Shown: positions 46,937 through 55,173 of the stretch, piece by piece
Layout: every line of letters begins with the position of its first letter
Position numbering within the stretch: the first letter of the stretch is position 1
NCBI RefSeq assembly: GCF_027943945.1
Contig: NZ_AP027141.1
Location: 2,480,001-2,544,000, forward strand
Source: Microbacterium terricola
Lineage (GTDB): Bacteria > Actinomycetota > Actinomycetes > Actinomycetales > Microbacteriaceae
DNA: 64,000 nucleotides
Direction: 5' to 3'
Translations under genes and position numbers: made by a program
Notes under the pieces: generated by a model
What the model saw: only the letters and a program-made list of their open reading frames with translations
What the model was told of the DNA's origin: nothing
Databases searched by the model: none

Positions 46937-47659
46937 ATGTCGAACACCGCGATCCTCGACCGACCGACCGACAACCGCCCCAGCCTCCGCCTCGTCCCCG
47001 ACGTGGCCGAGACCGCCGAGGCAGCTCCCGCCGCCCCGCAGCGCCACCTGCCTCCGGGGGTCGCTCCCCGCGGCTTCGCCCTGTACGTGGGGCTCGATGA
47101 GGCGAAGGCGGCAGCATCCGGCGTCAGCCTGAACGTGCTCGTCGACGCGCTGCGCCGCACGATCGCCGAGCTCTCGCCCGAGGCCGAGACCTACGCCACC
47201 GTCGCCCTCGCGCCGGTCGGCGCCGGTGGCCGCGACGTCGACGTCGTGCGCCTCGCGCTGCACGAGCCGTCGGCCGTCGCCCGCACCAAGGCCGAGGAGA
47301 CCGAGGACGAAGACCGCGCGCCCGGCGGCGTCGTGGTCGACATCTCGCGCAAGCGCGTGCTCATCGACGGCGAGTCGGCCGCGTTCACCTTCAAGGAGTT
47401 CGAGCTGCTGCAGTACCTCGTCCTCCGTGAGGGCCGCACGATCGAGCGCACCGAGCTCGTCGGGTCCCTCTGGCAGCAGGGCGACGCCGATGCACCCGGC
47501 GAGCGCACCATCGACGTGCACGTGCGCCGCCTGCGCGCGAAGCTCGGCCGCTACGAGGACATCGTGCGCACCGTGCGCGGCGTCGGGTACCGGTTCGACC
47601 GTCACGCCGACGTCGTGATCCGCTACGGCCACGGCACGCCGTCGCCCGACCGCTTCTAG
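46937..47659 (+). CDS. Orphan winged-helix (OmpR/PhoB-type) DNA-binding protein
   Basis: This is a 240-residue protein. The C-terminal third is an OmpR-type winged helix: DGESAAFTFKEFELLQYLVL, then REGRTIERTELVGSLWQ, TIDVHVRRLRAKLG and wing VRTVRGVGYRFDRH. The N-terminal part has no receiver domain and no phosphorylation aspartate. It includes LYVGLDEAKAAASGVSLNVL, DALRRTIAELSPEAETYATV and an acidic linker. It is therefore an orphan regulator not controlled by a standard histidine kinase. AAGGA lies ten bases before the ATG. It follows a cysteine-codon leader peptide and hairpins, which probably set its level. Confidence 0.85.
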   Translation: MSNTAILDRPTDNRPSLRLVPDVAETAEAAPAAPQRHLPPGVAPRGFALYVGLDEAKAAASGVSLNVLVDALRRTIAELSPEAETYATVALAPVGAGGRDVDVVRLALHEPSAVARTKAEETEDEDRAPGGVVVDISRKRVLIDGESAAFTFKEFELLQYLVLREGRTIERTELVGSLWQQGDADAPGERTIDVHVRRLRAKLGRYEDIVRTVRGVGYRFDRHADVVIRYGHGTPSPDRF

Positions 47660-47699
47660 CCCGCAAGCCCGCTCGGTCTCTCCCCCGCCCTTCCGCTCA

Positions 47700-47739
47700 C
47701 CTGTCGCAATCGGTCGCGAAACCCGCAGATCGCGACAGG
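47700..47739. repeat. Intergenic hairpin CCTGTCGC / GCGACAGG
   Basis: The 8-base arms at 47700-47707 and 47732-47739 pair perfectly, with an alternative inner pairing TCGCGA/TCGCGA. It lies between the winged-helix gene and the glycosylase gene and may be a terminator or a REP-like repeat. Confidence 0.45.
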
Positions 47740-47795
47740 CGAACAGCAGGGCGAGCAGCCTCGGGATGTCGGATGCGGCGGCGTAGGGTTGCTGC

Positions 47796-48797
47796 GTGAC
47801 TCCGGGCGTGCGTGAACTCAGCGGGCAGATGCTCGCGGAGCCGCGCCCCGCGCCCGCTCGCGACCCGCGCCCGGCGGCGACGCGCCCGCTCGAGTCCGAG
47901 TATCGGCCGCGGGGTGCGCTCGACCTCCACCGCACCGTGGTGTTCCAGCGGCGCGGAGCGAACGACCCGACTCTCGTCACGGCCGGCCCCGTCATCTGGC
48001 GCGCGAGCCGCACGCCGCAGGGTGTCGCCACCCTGGCGCTGCGCGCGACTGCCGACGGCGCCGTCCGCGCCGCAGCGTGGGGCCCCGGCGCCGCGTGGGC
48101 TCTCGACCAGGTCCCCGGCCTGTGCGGCGCGCACGACGAGGCCGAAGGGTTCGATGCCACCACGCATCCCCTCATCGCCGACGCCCACCGTCGGCACCCC
48201 GGCCTCCGGCTCAGCCGCACCGACCTCGTCTTCGACGCGCTCGCCAGCGCGATCTTCGAGCAGAAGGTCACCGGCCTGCAGGCGTTCGCGGCGTGGCGCC
48301 GCATCGTCACCTGGTTCGGCGACCGGGCGCCCGGACCGACCCCGCGCCCGATGTTCGCACCGCCGTCCATCGACGGCTGGCGGCACGTTCCGTCGTGGTC
48401 GTGGCATCGTGCCGGGCTCGAACCGCCGCAGTCGCGCGCCGTCGTCGAAGCCGCTCGCCGCGGCGAGGCGATCGTCCGCGAGACGCTCCTCGCCCCCGAC
48501 GGGCCTGGCCGCGACCGCGTCCTCACGAGCGTGCGCGGCGTCGGGCCGTGGACCGCGGCCGAAGCACGCATCCGCGCCTTCGGCGATCCCGACGCGGTCA
48601 GTGTCGGCGACTTCCACCTCGCCCATCACGTCGGCTACGCCCTCGCCGGCGCACGCACCGACGATGACGGGATGCTGCGCCTCCTGGCCCCGTGGTCCGG
48701 TCACCGGCAGCGGGTCATCCGACTGATCGGTGCGGCCGGTCTCATGGAGCCCCGTCGTGCACCGCGACTTCATCCGGAGGACCACCGCGACCGCTGA
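47796..48797 (+). CDS. DNA-3-methyladenine glycosylase 2 family protein (AlkA-like)
   Basis: This base-excision repair glycosylase of 333 residues belongs to the HhH-GPD superfamily. The core starts with LVFDALASAIFEQKVTGLQA. The hairpin-helix-hairpin is VRGVGPWTAAEARIRAFGDP and the catalytic aspartate lies in AVSVGDFHLAHHVGYAL. The first 120 residues correspond to the AlkA N-terminal beta domain. It would remove alkylated bases from DNA. GTG 47796 follows TAGGGT (47784-47789) by six bases; leaderless. Confidence 0.9.
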   Translation: MTPGVRELSGQMLAEPRPAPARDPRPAATRPLESEYRPRGALDLHRTVVFQRRGANDPTLVTAGPVIWRASRTPQGVATLALRATADGAVRAAAWGPGAAWALDQVPGLCGAHDEAEGFDATTHPLIADAHRRHPGLRLSRTDLVFDALASAIFEQKVTGLQAFAAWRRIVTWFGDRAPGPTPRPMFAPPSIDGWRHVPSWSWHRAGLEPPQSRAVVEAARRGEAIVRETLLAPDGPGRDRVLTSVRGVGPWTAAEARIRAFGDPDAVSVGDFHLAHHVGYALAGARTDDDGMLRLLAPWSGHRQRVIRLIGAAGLMEPRRAPRLHPEDHRDR

Positions 48798-48823
48798 GCC
48801 GCCGGGGTCCCCTGGCCCGCACC

Positions 48824-48997
48824 TCAGGCGGGTGCGTCCTCGTCCTCCTCGGGGTTGAAGTTGGAGGGCTCGTCGGTGTGCCCCGCTGCGACGCCGGTCG
48901 GGTCGGGCGGAATCGTGCCGTCCTTCCCGAGCCCACCGGGCTTCTCGGTGACCTCGGTGTCGTCGGACTCGCTCGACGGCTTCTCGTCATCGGCCAT
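48824..48997 (-). CDS. Hypothetical small acidic protein (57 residues)
   Basis: The start MADDEKPSSESDDTEVTEKP and end NFNPEEDEDAPA show an acidic, flexible protein without a domain. AAAGGGG lies before the ATG at a normal spacing, and a longer open frame upstream is unsupported. Function unknown. Confidence 0.6.
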   Translation of the reverse strand: MADDEKPSSESDDTEVTEKPGGLGKDGTIPPDPTGVAAGHTDEPSNFNPEEDEDAPA

Positions 48998-49171
48998 GAT
49001 CGCCCCTTTCGCATTGGCGACCCGGGAGGTCGCCGGTCGGGCAACCGTATGTCGCCGTCCGGGCGTGCGTCTGCAGGGTTGACGAAGGCCATCCCGTGGA
49101 GTAACCGGGACGCCGTCAGGGTGCCCGCACCACCCCTGGTGCACCCCGCGGACGACGGACAGGATGGGGAC

Positions 49172-49591
49172 ATGACCAGTCTCAACCCCTACCTCTCGTT
49201 CCGTGACAACGCCCGCGCCGCGATGGAGTTCTACCAGTCCGTGTTCGGCGGGGACCTCACCGTGTCGACGTTCGGCGACTTCCCCGGTCAGAACGACGAC
49301 GCGTCGGAAGACCATCTCGTGATGCACGCGCAGCTGACGACGCCCGACGGCATGGTGCTGATGGGATCCGACACCCCCAGCCGGATGGGATTCACCGAGC
49401 CGGCCGGCTTCTCCGTCTCGGTCAGCGGCGACGACGAGGCCGAGCTCGAGAAGTACTGGAACGGTCTCGTCGAGGGCGGCACCCCGATCGTGCCGTTCGA
49501 GGTGCCGCCGTGGGGCGGGCGCTTCGGCATGCTCACCGACAAGTTCGGCGTCGACTGGATGGTGGCCCTGAACGCCGCAGACCAGCCCTAG
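49172..49591 (+). CDS. VOC family protein (PhnB-like)
   Basis: This 139-residue member of the glyoxalase/bleomycin-resistance superfamily, PhnB-like branch, starts MTSLNPYLSFRDNARAAMEF with YQSVFGGDL following. Later parts include GMVLMGSDTP, FSVSVSGDDEAELEKYW and PPWGGRFGMLTDKFGVDWM. These proteins are usually small dimers and often lack a known reaction. ATG 49172 lies six bases after CAGGAT (49160-49165). The 170 bases upstream hold no gene; a distant TTGACG...TAACCG pair is the only other promoter-like feature. Confidence 0.9.
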   Translation: MTSLNPYLSFRDNARAAMEFYQSVFGGDLTVSTFGDFPGQNDDASEDHLVMHAQLTTPDGMVLMGSDTPSRMGFTEPAGFSVSVSGDDEAELEKYWNGLVEGGTPIVPFEVPPWGGRFGMLTDKFGVDWMVALNAADQP

Positions 49592-49600
49592 GCTGACGGC

Positions 49601-49825
49601 ATGACCTCACGTCAGACCGGCTGGCCCCGGGGCCGCACGCAGTGGCTGATCGGCACCGTCGTCCTGTTCGCACTCGGCATCGTCATCGGCAACCTGCTCG
49701 GCAGCATCTGGCTCGGCCTCGCGATCGCCCTGCTCATCTCACTGGGCTGGCTGATCGCCTACGAGTCCTGGCGCGGGCGCACCGTCGGCTTGGACGACCC
49801 GGACGACAACGGCGCCCAGCTCTGA
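49601..49825 (+). CDS. Small two-pass membrane protein
   Basis: This 74-residue protein has two hydrophobic segments (WLIGTVVLFALGIVIGNLLG and IWLGLAIALLISLGWLIAYE) and a short acidic tail. It is unknown but plausibly expressed: the -10 box TAGGCT (49589-49594) is made from the stop codon of the VOC gene, six bases before the ATG. Confidence 0.75.
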   Translation: MTSRQTGWPRGRTQWLIGTVVLFALGIVIGNLLGSIWLGLAIALLISLGWLIAYESWRGRTVGLDDPDDNGAQL

Positions 49826-49837
49826 CGTCGTGCCTGC

Positions 49838-50311
49838 TCAGGGCGAGACGGGCAGCTGCAGTTCCGTGACCCACTCGGACTGCGACATCGGGCCGCTCAC
49901 GAGATAGACCTCGCGGCTGGGGCCGGCGATCTCCCCGCCATCGGCCGCGACCGTCTGCATGAGGTGCTGCCACGCCGAACCGATGCCCGCCATCTCACCA
50001 TGGTGCGTCAGGGTGGCCGCGCGAGACACGGCGGGAAGGTCCACGACCTCCCACCCGTCGCCGCTCACCGCCTCGCCGCCGCCCGCCACCCACGACACCC
50101 AGACACGGAGCTCGTCACCCGCGCCCGTCGGCTCGTACCAGAAGATGCCGGGCTCCTCGAAGTCGACGCCCGCGGACTGCAGCGCCGTGAGCAGCGGCGG
50201 GAGGATCTCGTCGATGACGGGTGGGACGTAGTCCGGGCCGGGTCCCTGCGCCGTCCCGCTGGCCGCGTAGACCGTGACGGGCTCGATGCTCTTGTACTCG
50301 ACCTCGGACAT
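49838..50311 (-). CDS. GyrI-like / AraC effector-binding domain protein
   Basis: This 157-residue protein has the GyrI-like small-molecule-binding fold: a start YKSIEPVTVYAASGTAQGPG, DEILPPLLTALQSAGVDFEEPGIF in parts, ELRVWVSWVAGG and the paired half HHGEMAGIGSAWQHLMQTVA. There is no DNA-binding domain, so it is a stand-alone sensor or ligand-binding protein. It converges with the small membrane protein gene and is divergent from the next gene. Confidence 0.83.
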   Translation of the reverse strand: MSEVEYKSIEPVTVYAASGTAQGPGPDYVPPVIDEILPPLLTALQSAGVDFEEPGIFWYEPTGAGDELRVWVSWVAGGGEAVSGDGWEVVDLPAVSRAATLTHHGEMAGIGSAWQHLMQTVAADGGEIAGPSREVYLVSGPMSQSEWVTELQLPVSP

Positions 50312-50359
50312 CGGTGTCGTTCCTTTCGGCCGGCTTCGCGGCGATGGGAGGATGGCACC

Positions 50360-51088
50360 ATGAGGATAGCGGTCGCCGGGGGCACCGGCCAGGCGGGAGC
50401 GCAGGCCGTCGCAGCGGCCACCGCTCGTGGTCACGAGGTGGTCGTGCTGGCCCGATCGGCGGGCGTCGATCTCGTCACGGGTGCCGGTGCCGCGCAGTCG
50501 CTCGACGGAGTGGATGCGGTGATCGACGCGTCCGGCGTCCGCAAGGGCGATGAGCCCACCGCCTTCCACGAGGCCGTGACCCGCACGCTCGCCGCTGCAC
50601 GTCCTGCGCACCTCGTGGTGCTCTCGATCGTCAACTGCGAGAGCGCCGCGACGTATCCGCTCTATGCCGGCAAGCTCGCCCAGGAACGCGCCACCGAGGC
50701 CAGCGGGATCCCGTTCACGATCGCCCGCACCACCCAGTTCCACGAGTTCTCGCGACAGGTGCTCGCGATCGGCAAGCTCGGTCCGCTGCACTTCGCGCCG
50801 CGGATGCGCACGCAGCCGGTCGCCGTCCGCGAGGTCGGGGCCCGCCTCGTCGACCTCGCCGAAGCCGGCGCCGTCGGCCGGGCGCCCGACTTCGCCGGCC
50901 CGCGCGAGGAGTCCCTGCCCGAGATGGCGCGTGCGTACGTGCGCGCGGTGGGCAGGCGCACGCCGGTGTTCGCGATCAGCCTCGGGGGCGACTTCGGCAG
51001 GGCGATGCGCAGCGGCGCACTGCTGCCGGGGCCTCATGCCGAGCACGGCGCCCAGACCTTCGCCGAGTGGATCGCCGCCCTCGGCTGA
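50360..51088 (+). CDS. NAD(P)-binding protein, NmrA/SDR-a type
   Basis: This is a 242-residue atypical short-chain dehydrogenase. The N-terminal nucleotide motif MRIAVAGGTGQAGAQAVAAA has the GxTGxxG form. There is no complete YxxxK pair (YAGKLAQE is the nearest), so it is close to NmrA or NADH-flavin-reductase-like sensors. The ATG follows GGGAGGAT, which can serve as a ribosome binding site or as a leaderless -10 box (GAGGAT, six bases). Confidence 0.85.
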   Translation: MRIAVAGGTGQAGAQAVAAATARGHEVVVLARSAGVDLVTGAGAAQSLDGVDAVIDASGVRKGDEPTAFHEAVTRTLAAARPAHLVVLSIVNCESAATYPLYAGKLAQERATEASGIPFTIARTTQFHEFSRQVLAIGKLGPLHFAPRMRTQPVAVREVGARLVDLAEAGAVGRAPDFAGPREESLPEMARAYVRAVGRRTPVFAISLGGDFGRAMRSGALLPGPHAEHGAQTFAEWIAALG

Positions 51089-51129
51089 GAGCCGATGAGA
51101 GGTGGCGTCGCCCGGAGCAGCGGCGGCCG

Positions 51130-51963
51130 CTACATCTCCTCGTGCGTGTCGGGGTCGGCGTCCCACAGCCGTCCGCGCTCGAGCGCGGAGATCGCCGCGA
51201 CCTGCTCGGGGGTGAGCGAGAACCCGAAGACGTCGGCGTTCTCGCGCTGGCGATCCGGGTCGCTCGACTTCGGGATCGGCGTGCTGCCCAGCTCGACGTG
51301 CCAGCGCAGCACGACCTGGGTGGGCGTGACACGGTGGATCTCGGCCAGCTCGACGATCACCTGCTCGGTGAGCAGCTCGGTGCGACGGGCGAGCGGGCTC
51401 CAGCTCTCCGTGCGGATGCCGTGCTCTGCGTGGAACGCGCGCAGCGCGCCCTGCGGGAAGTAGGGGTGCAGCTCGACCTGGTTGACGGCGGGGACGACGC
51501 CCGTCTCATCGACCAGGCGCGTCAGCATCCGCTCGGTGAAGTTCGAGACCCCGATCGAGCGGATCCTGCCCTCGTCACGGAGGGCGATCATCGCGCGCCA
51601 GGTGTCGACGTAGCGGTCCACGCTCGGGTTCGGCCAGTGGATGAGGGACAGGTCGATGCGATCGAGGCCGAGCACCGAGAGCGATCCGTTCGTGGACTCG
51701 ATGGCCTCGTCGTAGCCGTGCGCGCGGCCGGGGATCTTGGTCGCGACGATGAGCTCATCGCGGTCGATGTCGCTGCGTCGCACCGCCTCGCCGACCTCGC
51801 GCTCGTTCTTGTAGTTGACGGCGGTGTCGAGCAGCCGATAGCCGCTGTCGATCGCCGACACGATCGCGCGGGTGCCGTCTTCGCCGGTCAGGTTGTAGGT
51901 GCCGAGTCCGAGCTCGGGGAAGGTGGTGCCGTCGTTCAGGGTCAGGGTGGGGATCGTCAGCAT
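51130..51963 (-). CDS. Aldo/keto reductase
   Basis: This 277-residue NADPH-dependent reductase of the AKR5-type group has its tetrad visible: Asp in GYRLLDTAVNYKNE with Tyr, Lys in LIVATKIPGR, and His in LSLIHWPNP. The cofactor end reads IPKSSDPDRQRENADVF. It probably reduces sugar-derived or xenobiotic carbonyls. The ATG at 51963 is preferred over 51972 because TAGCGT on the minus strand (51976-51971) lies seven bases before it. Confidence 0.9.
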   Translation of the reverse strand: MLTIPTLTLNDGTTFPELGLGTYNLTGEDGTRAIVSAIDSGYRLLDTAVNYKNEREVGEAVRRSDIDRDELIVATKIPGRAHGYDEAIESTNGSLSVLGLDRIDLSLIHWPNPSVDRYVDTWRAMIALRDEGRIRSIGVSNFTERMLTRLVDETGVVPAVNQVELHPYFPQGALRAFHAEHGIRTESWSPLARRTELLTEQVIVELAEIHRVTPTQVVLRWHVELGSTPIPKSSDPDRQRENADVFGFSLTPEQVAAISALERGRLWDADPDTHEEM

Positions 51964-51987
51964 GCTCTCCACGCTACGCCGGTCCCG

Positions 51988-52824
51988 CTAGGCGGGCGCG
52001 GCGCCGTCGCCGTCGCCGTCGAGGAAGGCCTCGACGATCGAGATGACGCCCTCCTCCGCGTTCGACGGCGCATGGTGCCGGGCTGCCGCCAGCACATCGG
52101 GGTGCGCGTTCGACATCGCGTACGACCAGTCGGCCGCGCGAAGCAGCTCGAGGTCATTGAGGTAGTCGCCGAACGCCATGGTCTGCGCGGGGGTGATGCC
52201 CAGCGCGCGCTGCAGGGTGCGCAGCGCGATGCCCTTGTCGACGGTCGCGTTCATGATGTCGACCCAGTGCTGCCCCGAGACGACGACCTGGTGGCTCGCC
52301 GCAAGGTCGTCGAAGGCGGGTGCGGTGTGCCCCTCGCCGCCGTCGAAGTCGTAGATCGCCAACTTGAGCACCTGATCGTCGACGGCGAGCAGATCGTCGG
52401 TGATCTCGAGCTTCTCGTAGTACTTCTCGACCTCGGCGTGGAACACGGCGCCGGTGTCCTCGATGTGGGCGGAGCGCTTGCCGCACAGGACCAGTCCCGC
52501 GTGCAGCTCCCCCGCCGCGACGAGCGAGCGCAGCCGTGTCACGACCGTCGCGACCAGCGCCGGATCCAGCGCATCCGACGAGATCTCGACGTCGCCCCGC
52601 ACGACGTACGCGCCGTTCTCCGCGATGTAGTCGAGCTCGACCTCGACACCGCCGAACATGCGCTGCAGGGTGGCGAGCTGGCGCCCGCTCGCCGGGGCGA
52701 ACGCGATGCCGCGCTCATGCAGGCGCTCGAGCAGCGCCCAGAGCCGGTCGGGGATCACGCCGTCCGGCCGCAGCAACGTGCCGTCCATGTCGGCGGCGAT
52801 CAGGCGGATGTCGGGAGCTGTCAC
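51988..52824 (-). CDS. HAD superfamily phosphatase (Cof type)
   Basis: This 278-residue Cof-type sugar phosphate phosphatase has motif I IRLIAADMDGTLLRPDG and motif IV TMAFGDYLNDLELL with the paired aspartates. The C2-type cap lies between (about residues 85-200). Its GTG start and its -10 box GAGGAT lie in the right arm of a perfect hairpin (52822-52865). It is downstream of the PTS permease and may dephosphorylate the imported sugar phosphate, which is inference. Confidence 0.9.
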   Translation of the reverse strand: MTAPDIRLIAADMDGTLLRPDGVIPDRLWALLERLHERGIAFAPASGRQLATLQRMFGGVEVELDYIAENGAYVVRGDVEISSDALDPALVATVVTRLRSLVAAGELHAGLVLCGKRSAHIEDTGAVFHAEVEKYYEKLEITDDLLAVDDQVLKLAIYDFDGGEGHTAPAFDDLAASHQVVVSGQHWVDIMNATVDKGIALRTLQRALGITPAQTMAFGDYLNDLELLRAADWSYAMSNAHPDVLAAARHHAPSNAEEGVISIVEAFLDGDGDGAAPA

Positions 52825-52865
52825 CGCTCCATCCTCCCAGCACGGACGGGGAGGATGGAGCGGTG
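52822..52865 (-). terminator. Perfect 17 bp hairpin covering the start of the HAD gene
   Basis: CACCGCTCCATCCTCCC (52822-52838), ten-base loop, GGGAGGATGGAGCGGTG (52849-52865). On the minus strand it lies 11 bases after the PTS stop and ends with the GTG start of the HAD gene. It can terminate the PTS transcript, and in read-through RNA it would bury the HAD start. Confidence 0.8.
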
Positions 52866-52876
52866 CGTCGACGGCG

Positions 52877-54919
52877 TCAGGCGCTGGGCTCCGCGGCGGC
52901 CGCCTGCTTCGAGGTCACCGTGATCAGTTCGTCGCCTGCCTTCACCGGTCCCTCGGCGGCGTCGTCGATCGTGCCGAAGTCGTCGGCGTTGAGCACGATG
53001 ACCGGGGTGATCAGCGGGTAGCCGGCCTTCTCGATGACCGCCCGGTCGAAGACGACGAGCGGGTCGCCGGTCTTGACGCGGTCGCCGTTCTTGACCTTCA
53101 CATCGAACCCTTCGCCCTTCAGGTTGACCGTGTCGATGCCGACGTGGATGAGGAGCTCCACGCCGCCGTCGAGCACGAGCCCGAAGGCGTGGCCGGTCGG
53201 CTGCGCGGCCGCGATCAGGCCGGGTCCGGGCGCGTAGACCGTGTCGCCGCTCGGCTCGATCGCGAACCCCGGCCCCATCGTCCCGCCGGCGAAGACCGGA
53301 TCGGGCACGGTGGACAGCGGCACCACGGTGCCGTCGAGCGGCGACGAGATGAGCACGCCGCCCGCGGGGACGGATGCTGCGCCGGCCGCCGCAGCGCCGG
53401 CGGCCGCCGGGGCGTTCTCGTACTCGCTCGGCTCCGCCTCGGCCGGCTGCTCCTTGGGCTTGTAGCCGGAGATGACCACGAGCACCATCGCGGTGGCGAA
53501 GGCGAGGCCGACGGCGATCGCGTACAGGCCGATCGGCTCGAAGGCCGGGATCGTCAGCAGCGAGGTGAACACGAACGCCTGCGTCGTGATGCCGTTGGGC
53601 AGGCCGAGCAGCAGGCTGCCCACGCCGATCGTGAGTCCGCCGACGAAGCAGCCCACCAGCATCCGCGGATAGATGCGCTTGAAGCGCAGATGGATGCCGT
53701 ACAGCGACGGTTCGGAGATGCCGCCGAGGAGACCCGCGGCGAGCGCGCCGGTCGCCGTCTGCTTCATGTCCTTGTCCTTCTCGCGCCAGGCGAGCAGCAG
53801 GACGCCGGCGGTCGCACCGAAGCACGCGAAGTTCCATGCGCCCATGGGGCCCTGGATGAAGTCGTAGCCGAGGGTCTGGATGTTCAGCAGCATGATCGCG
53901 TTGATCGGCCAGTGCAGACCCAGCGGGACCATGAACGGGTACGCCAGCGGGATCACGATCGCGAAGATGAACGGCGAGAACGTGTTGATCGACGCGAGCA
54001 CCTGGGCGAGGCCCGCACCGAGGTAGACGCCGATCGGGCCGATCAGGAACGCCGTGAGCGGGATCATGATGAGCATCGCGAAGAACGGCACGAAGATGAG
54101 GTGCAGGTTGTCGGGGATGATCTTCTTCAGCAGCTTCCACAGCGGCCCGAGCACCGCGGCCATCAGCAGCGGCGGGAACACCTGCGAGCTGTAGTCGAAG
54201 ATCGTGAGCGGGATGCCGAAGATCGGCACCGTGGTGATGTCGGAGCCGAGGAACGAGATCTGCTGCGCGGTGTCGGCGTTGCCGAGCGCCGCGAACCCGG
54301 GGAGCATCACGACCGCCATGATCGAGAAGCCGACCCAGGGGTCCGCACCGATCTTCTGCGACGCGTTGTAGGCGACCATCAGCGGCAGGAAGACGAAGAC
54401 GCACTGCCACATCAGGTTGACGAAGGCCCATGAGGGTTCGAGCGTGACACCGGGGGCGTTCCAGTCGGGGATGACGTCGAGCGTCGCCAACAGCGCCATG
54501 AAGGTGATGAAGAAGGATGCGCCGAGCAGGGCGCCGAGGATCGGGCGGAACGAGTCGGAGAGGAACTCGAACAGGGTGTCGAGCCAGGCCACCTTGCCGC
54601 GCGGCCCCTTCGCACGCTCGCGGGCCTTGATGGATGCGGCATCGTCGCCGTCGCCGCCGCCCCCGCCGCCCTTCATCGCGGGCAGCGCCAGGATGTCGTT
54701 GTAGACGGTCTGCACGCCGCCGCCGATGACGACCTGGTAGCGCTCGCCCGCCTGGGGCACGGCGCCCATCACACCGGGGATGGCCTCGACGGCCTCTTTG
54801 TCGACGCCGCTGGCGTCGTGCAGCTGGAAGCGCAGCCGGGTGGCGCAGTGCGTCAGGCTCGCGACGTTGCCGGCACCCCCCAGGCTGTTGATGATTTCGG
54901 ATGCGGGACTCGTAGCCAT
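52877..54919 (-). CDS. bglF: PTS beta-glucoside-type transporter, EIIBCA
   Basis: This 680-residue sugar permease of the phosphotransferase system has three fused domains. EIIB has its phosphocysteine C25 in ASLTHCATRLRFQL. EIIC (about residues 105-470) has around ten membrane segments and motif GGISEPSLYGIHLRFKRIYP. EIIA at the C-terminus has the histidine region ELLIHVGIDTVNLKGEGF. It imports and phosphorylates a beta-glucoside or related sugar. GGAG precedes the ATG. No LicT-type antiterminator gene is adjacent, so control is unclear. Confidence 0.92.
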   Translation of the reverse strand: MATSPASEIINSLGGAGNVASLTHCATRLRFQLHDASGVDKEAVEAIPGVMGAVPQAGERYQVVIGGGVQTVYNDILALPAMKGGGGGGDGDDAASIKARERAKGPRGKVAWLDTLFEFLSDSFRPILGALLGASFFITFMALLATLDVIPDWNAPGVTLEPSWAFVNLMWQCVFVFLPLMVAYNASQKIGADPWVGFSIMAVVMLPGFAALGNADTAQQISFLGSDITTVPIFGIPLTIFDYSSQVFPPLLMAAVLGPLWKLLKKIIPDNLHLIFVPFFAMLIMIPLTAFLIGPIGVYLGAGLAQVLASINTFSPFIFAIVIPLAYPFMVPLGLHWPINAIMLLNIQTLGYDFIQGPMGAWNFACFGATAGVLLLAWREKDKDMKQTATGALAAGLLGGISEPSLYGIHLRFKRIYPRMLVGCFVGGLTIGVGSLLLGLPNGITTQAFVFTSLLTIPAFEPIGLYAIAVGLAFATAMVLVVISGYKPKEQPAEAEPSEYENAPAAAGAAAAGAASVPAGGVLISSPLDGTVVPLSTVPDPVFAGGTMGPGFAIEPSGDTVYAPGPGLIAAAQPTGHAFGLVLDGGVELLIHVGIDTVNLKGEGFDVKVKNGDRVKTGDPLVVFDRAVIEKAGYPLITPVIVLNADDFGTIDDAAEGPVKAGDELITVTSKQAAAAEPSA

Positions 54920-55173
54920 GGGAGGTTCTCCTTCGAGGTGCCGTCTTGCGGCGACTCTATACCCGTCGATATGGGCGATGCGAGGGGTCTTGGTGACCGT
55001 CGCCTGGGGCGCGGGAGAGCCGCCGCTCCCACGATTCGCCCAGGAGAAGCAGGGCGTTCGTCCAGGCGAGACGCACAGACTCGTGAACTTGTGCCCCGGC
55101 CTCGTACCCGACGAGGGCGCCAGGCAGGTCCTGGTCGCGGCACGGAGATACCCCGAAGGAATACCGCCCCACC
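54920..55173. other. 254-base gap between divergent PTS and cell-wall genes
   Basis: It holds the PTS leader with GGTATAGAG (minus strand, about 54965-54957) as a possible -10 region, and GCACA...TGTGC, a small hairpin near 55072-55095. I looked for a cyclic di-AMP (ydaO) riboswitch because such RNAs precede cell-wall genes in actinobacteria, but its conserved elements are not recognisable. No gene is supported. Confidence 0.4.

Noticed and set aside
46810..47100. Plus-strand ORF starting MRLTAAHTDC upstream of the winged-helix gene
   Set aside because: It runs out of frame into the start of the real gene, has no ribosome binding site and has proline-rich shadow composition. The hairpins explain this stretch better.
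48692..49591. 299-residue start for the VOC protein
   Set aside because: The first 160 codons overlap other genes and lack similarity. The ATG at 49172 follows a -10 box by six bases and begins the family domain.
54960..55173. Cyclic di-AMP (ydaO) riboswitch before the cell-wall gene
   Set aside because: The context is right, but the conserved core sequences of that riboswitch are not recognisable.
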